NCBI GenBank assembly: GCA_020860205.1 | Contig: JAJBUU010000063.1 | Span: 1-49,849, forward strand | Length of the DNA: 49,849 bases | Direction: 5' to 3' | Source: Oscillospiraceae bacterium | GTDB lineage: Bacteria; Bacillota; Clostridia; Oscillospirales; Oscillospiraceae | Part shown: positions 48,481 to 49,849 of the stretch, piece by piece | Position numbering within the stretch: the first letter of the stretch is position 1 | Layout: each line of letters begins with the position of its first letter | Made by a program: the position numbers and the translations under genes | The notes under the pieces: generated by a model | Seen by the model: the letters and a program-made list of their open reading frames with translations, nothing else | Database searches by the model: none | What the model was told of the DNA's origin: nothing

Positions 48481-49849
48481 TCACGCGATCACATTGTAGT
48501 TTTCGTCAAGCAACCCCACCACAAACTGCAAAATCAGGACTGCATCATCCGTGTCTACTACTCCGTCGCCGTTCACGTCGCCGCGCTCCAGGTTCAACTC
48601 GGTTTCGTCCTTCATGCCGATTATGTACCGCAGAATCAGAACGACGTCTTCCGTATCTACCACGTCGTCACCGCTTACGTTGCCCACTACATCAATGTCT
48701 TCCGTTACGGTGACGGTGCAGGTTGCGGCATAATCGCCCGCAGTCGCGGTGATGGTCGCGGTTCCGGCTGCAACTGCGGTCACAACGCCGCCCGTTACCG
48801 TCGCAACGCTCTCATTGTCGCTTGCCCACGTCACAGTCGGGTCTGTCGCGTCCTCCGGCTCCACCGTCGCCGTCAGCGTCAGGGTCGCGCCCTCCGTCAC
48901 CTTAGCTTCGGTCTTGTCCAGCGCCACGCCGGTCACGTCAACCGTAGTATCCTGTTCCGTTACGGTGACGGTGCAGGTTGCGGCATAATCGCCCGCAGTC
49001 GCGGTGATGGTCGCGGTTCCGGCTGCAACTGCGGTCACAACGCCGCCCGTTACCGTCGCAACGCTCTCATTGTCGCTTGCCCACGTCACAGTCGGGTCTG
49101 TCGCGTCCTCCGGCTCCACCGTCGCCGTCAGCGTCAGGGTTTCGCCCACGGTCAGCGCAGCTTCGGTCTGATCCAGCGCCACGCCGGTCACAGCAACCGT
49201 CGTGTCACCTGCGGAAATCACCACTTCTGCGGTTTCAATCGCATCGGACTTGTAGCCGTCTGTGCCATCGGAATCCTCATACAGCGTAAACGCTGCCGTG
49301 CCTTCCGCGATTGCCGTGAAGGTCGCGGTATATGCCACGCTCTCTGCATATTCTGCTTCGGAAGTGCCTGCGATAACAAATCCCACTGTACCCGCGCTTG
49401 CAGCCTCTTTTATGCTGGAACAAGCGGTTGCTTCCTTTTGACGACCTGCCGCCGTGGTAATGTAGAAGTATGTCGGGTCGCTTTCATCCGCTCCTACAAT
49501 GCTGGTGCATTCCAGCAGCGCCGTATCAAAGAAAATGCCAAGTCCGATAGAGGAAACCGTCGTACCTTCTTTTACGGACACCGTCACGGATACCGTGTCG
49601 CCCACGGCCAGCTCTGTCGCGCTCACGTCCATCGCAACATTCGGCTCCGTGTTGTCCCCGGTCTGGGCAGCCGTCACCGTCACGGTGCAGGTTGCGCTGC
49701 AATCACCCGCGGTCGCGGTGATGGTCGCGGTTCCGGCTGCAACTGCGGTCACAACACCGTCCGTTACCGTCGCAACGCTCTCATTGTCGCTTGTCCACGT
49801 CACAGTCGGGTCTGTCGCGTCCTCCGGCTCCACCGTCGCCGTCAGCGTC
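48481..49849 (-). CDS. Dockerin-bearing surface protein with Big_2 repeats and a cohesin-like domain (N-terminus beyond window)
   Basis: C-terminal GNVSGDDVVDTEDVVLILRYIIGMKDETELNLERGDVNGDGVVDTDDAVLILQFVVG (type I dockerin duplicated Ca loops); Big_2 repeats VTGVALDKTEAKVTEGATLTLTATVEPEDATDPTVTWASDNESVATVTGGVVTAVAAGTATITATAGD; cohesin-like VGDTVSVTVSVKEGTTVSSIGLGIFFDTALLECTSIV. Confidence 0.88.
   Translation of the reverse strand, partial: TLTATVEPEDATDPTVTWTSDNESVATVTDGVVTAVAAGTATITATAGDCSATCTVTVTAAQTGDNTEPNVAMDVSATELAVGDTVSVTVSVKEGTTVSSIGLGIFFDTALLECTSIVGADESDPTYFYITTAAGRQKEATACSSIKEAASAGTVGFVIAGTSEAEYAESVAYTATFTAIAEGTAAFTLYEDSDGTDGYKSDAIETAEVVISAGDTTVAVTGVALDQTEAALTVGETLTLTATVEPEDATDPTVTWASDNESVATVTGGVVTAVAAGTATITATAGDYAATCTVTVTEQDTTVDVTGVALDKTEAKVTEGATLTLTATVEPEDATDPTVTWASDNESVATVTGGVVTAVAAGTATITATAGDYAATCTVTVTEDIDVVGNVSGDDVVDTEDVVLILRYIIGMKDETELNLERGDVNGDGVVDTDDAVLILQFVVGLLDENYNVIA
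48700..49200 (-). repeat. Tandem near-identical Big_2-coding repeats (255-bp period), third copy near 49677
   Basis: TTCCGTTACGGTGACGGTGCAGGTTGCGGCATAATCGCCCGCAGTC... starts at 48700 and again at 48955. Confidence 0.9.

Noticed and set aside
46871-48499. 542-aa plus-strand ORF
   Set aside because: Antisense shadow of the cohesin/SLH gene; no start signal or domain pattern

Overview
The window is a GC-rich chromosomal segment from a spore-forming Firmicute, most likely Oscillospiraceae/Ruminococcaceae-like (inferred from SpoIIE, YunB, gene content and composition). Most of it is housekeeping. Minus strand: galE, rpsU, leuS, rsfS, a nadD-yqeK fusion, yhbY, rdgB, ftsY, split transketolase, serA/serC, a G3E GTPase, a secondary-alcohol dehydrogenase, rho, gpsA, a 1,424-aa acyl-CoA dehydratase activase-type protein, ligA, yunB, murD, spoIIE, moeA and thiN. 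Plus strand: an SLH-anchored repeat protein, a TM1266-family regulator, a nitroreductase, a methyltransferase, RNase P RNA, and infC-rpmI-rplT. The most interesting region is the right end (44.7-49.8 kb). There, three adjacent minus-strand secreted proteins combine cohesin-like, Ig-like (Big_2), SLH and dockerin modules, suggesting a small cell-surface cohesin/dockerin assembly. Other notable signals are: a degenerate intergenic repeat family with about four copies; a spoIIE promoter with a 21-bp spacer, as in Spo0A-activated promoters; an AUA start codon for infC behind tandem attenuator-like terminators; a recently duplicated 384-bp repeat unit in the surface protein at 14.1-17.4 kb; and two frameshifted genes. 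All family calls come from reading the translations, with no database search.
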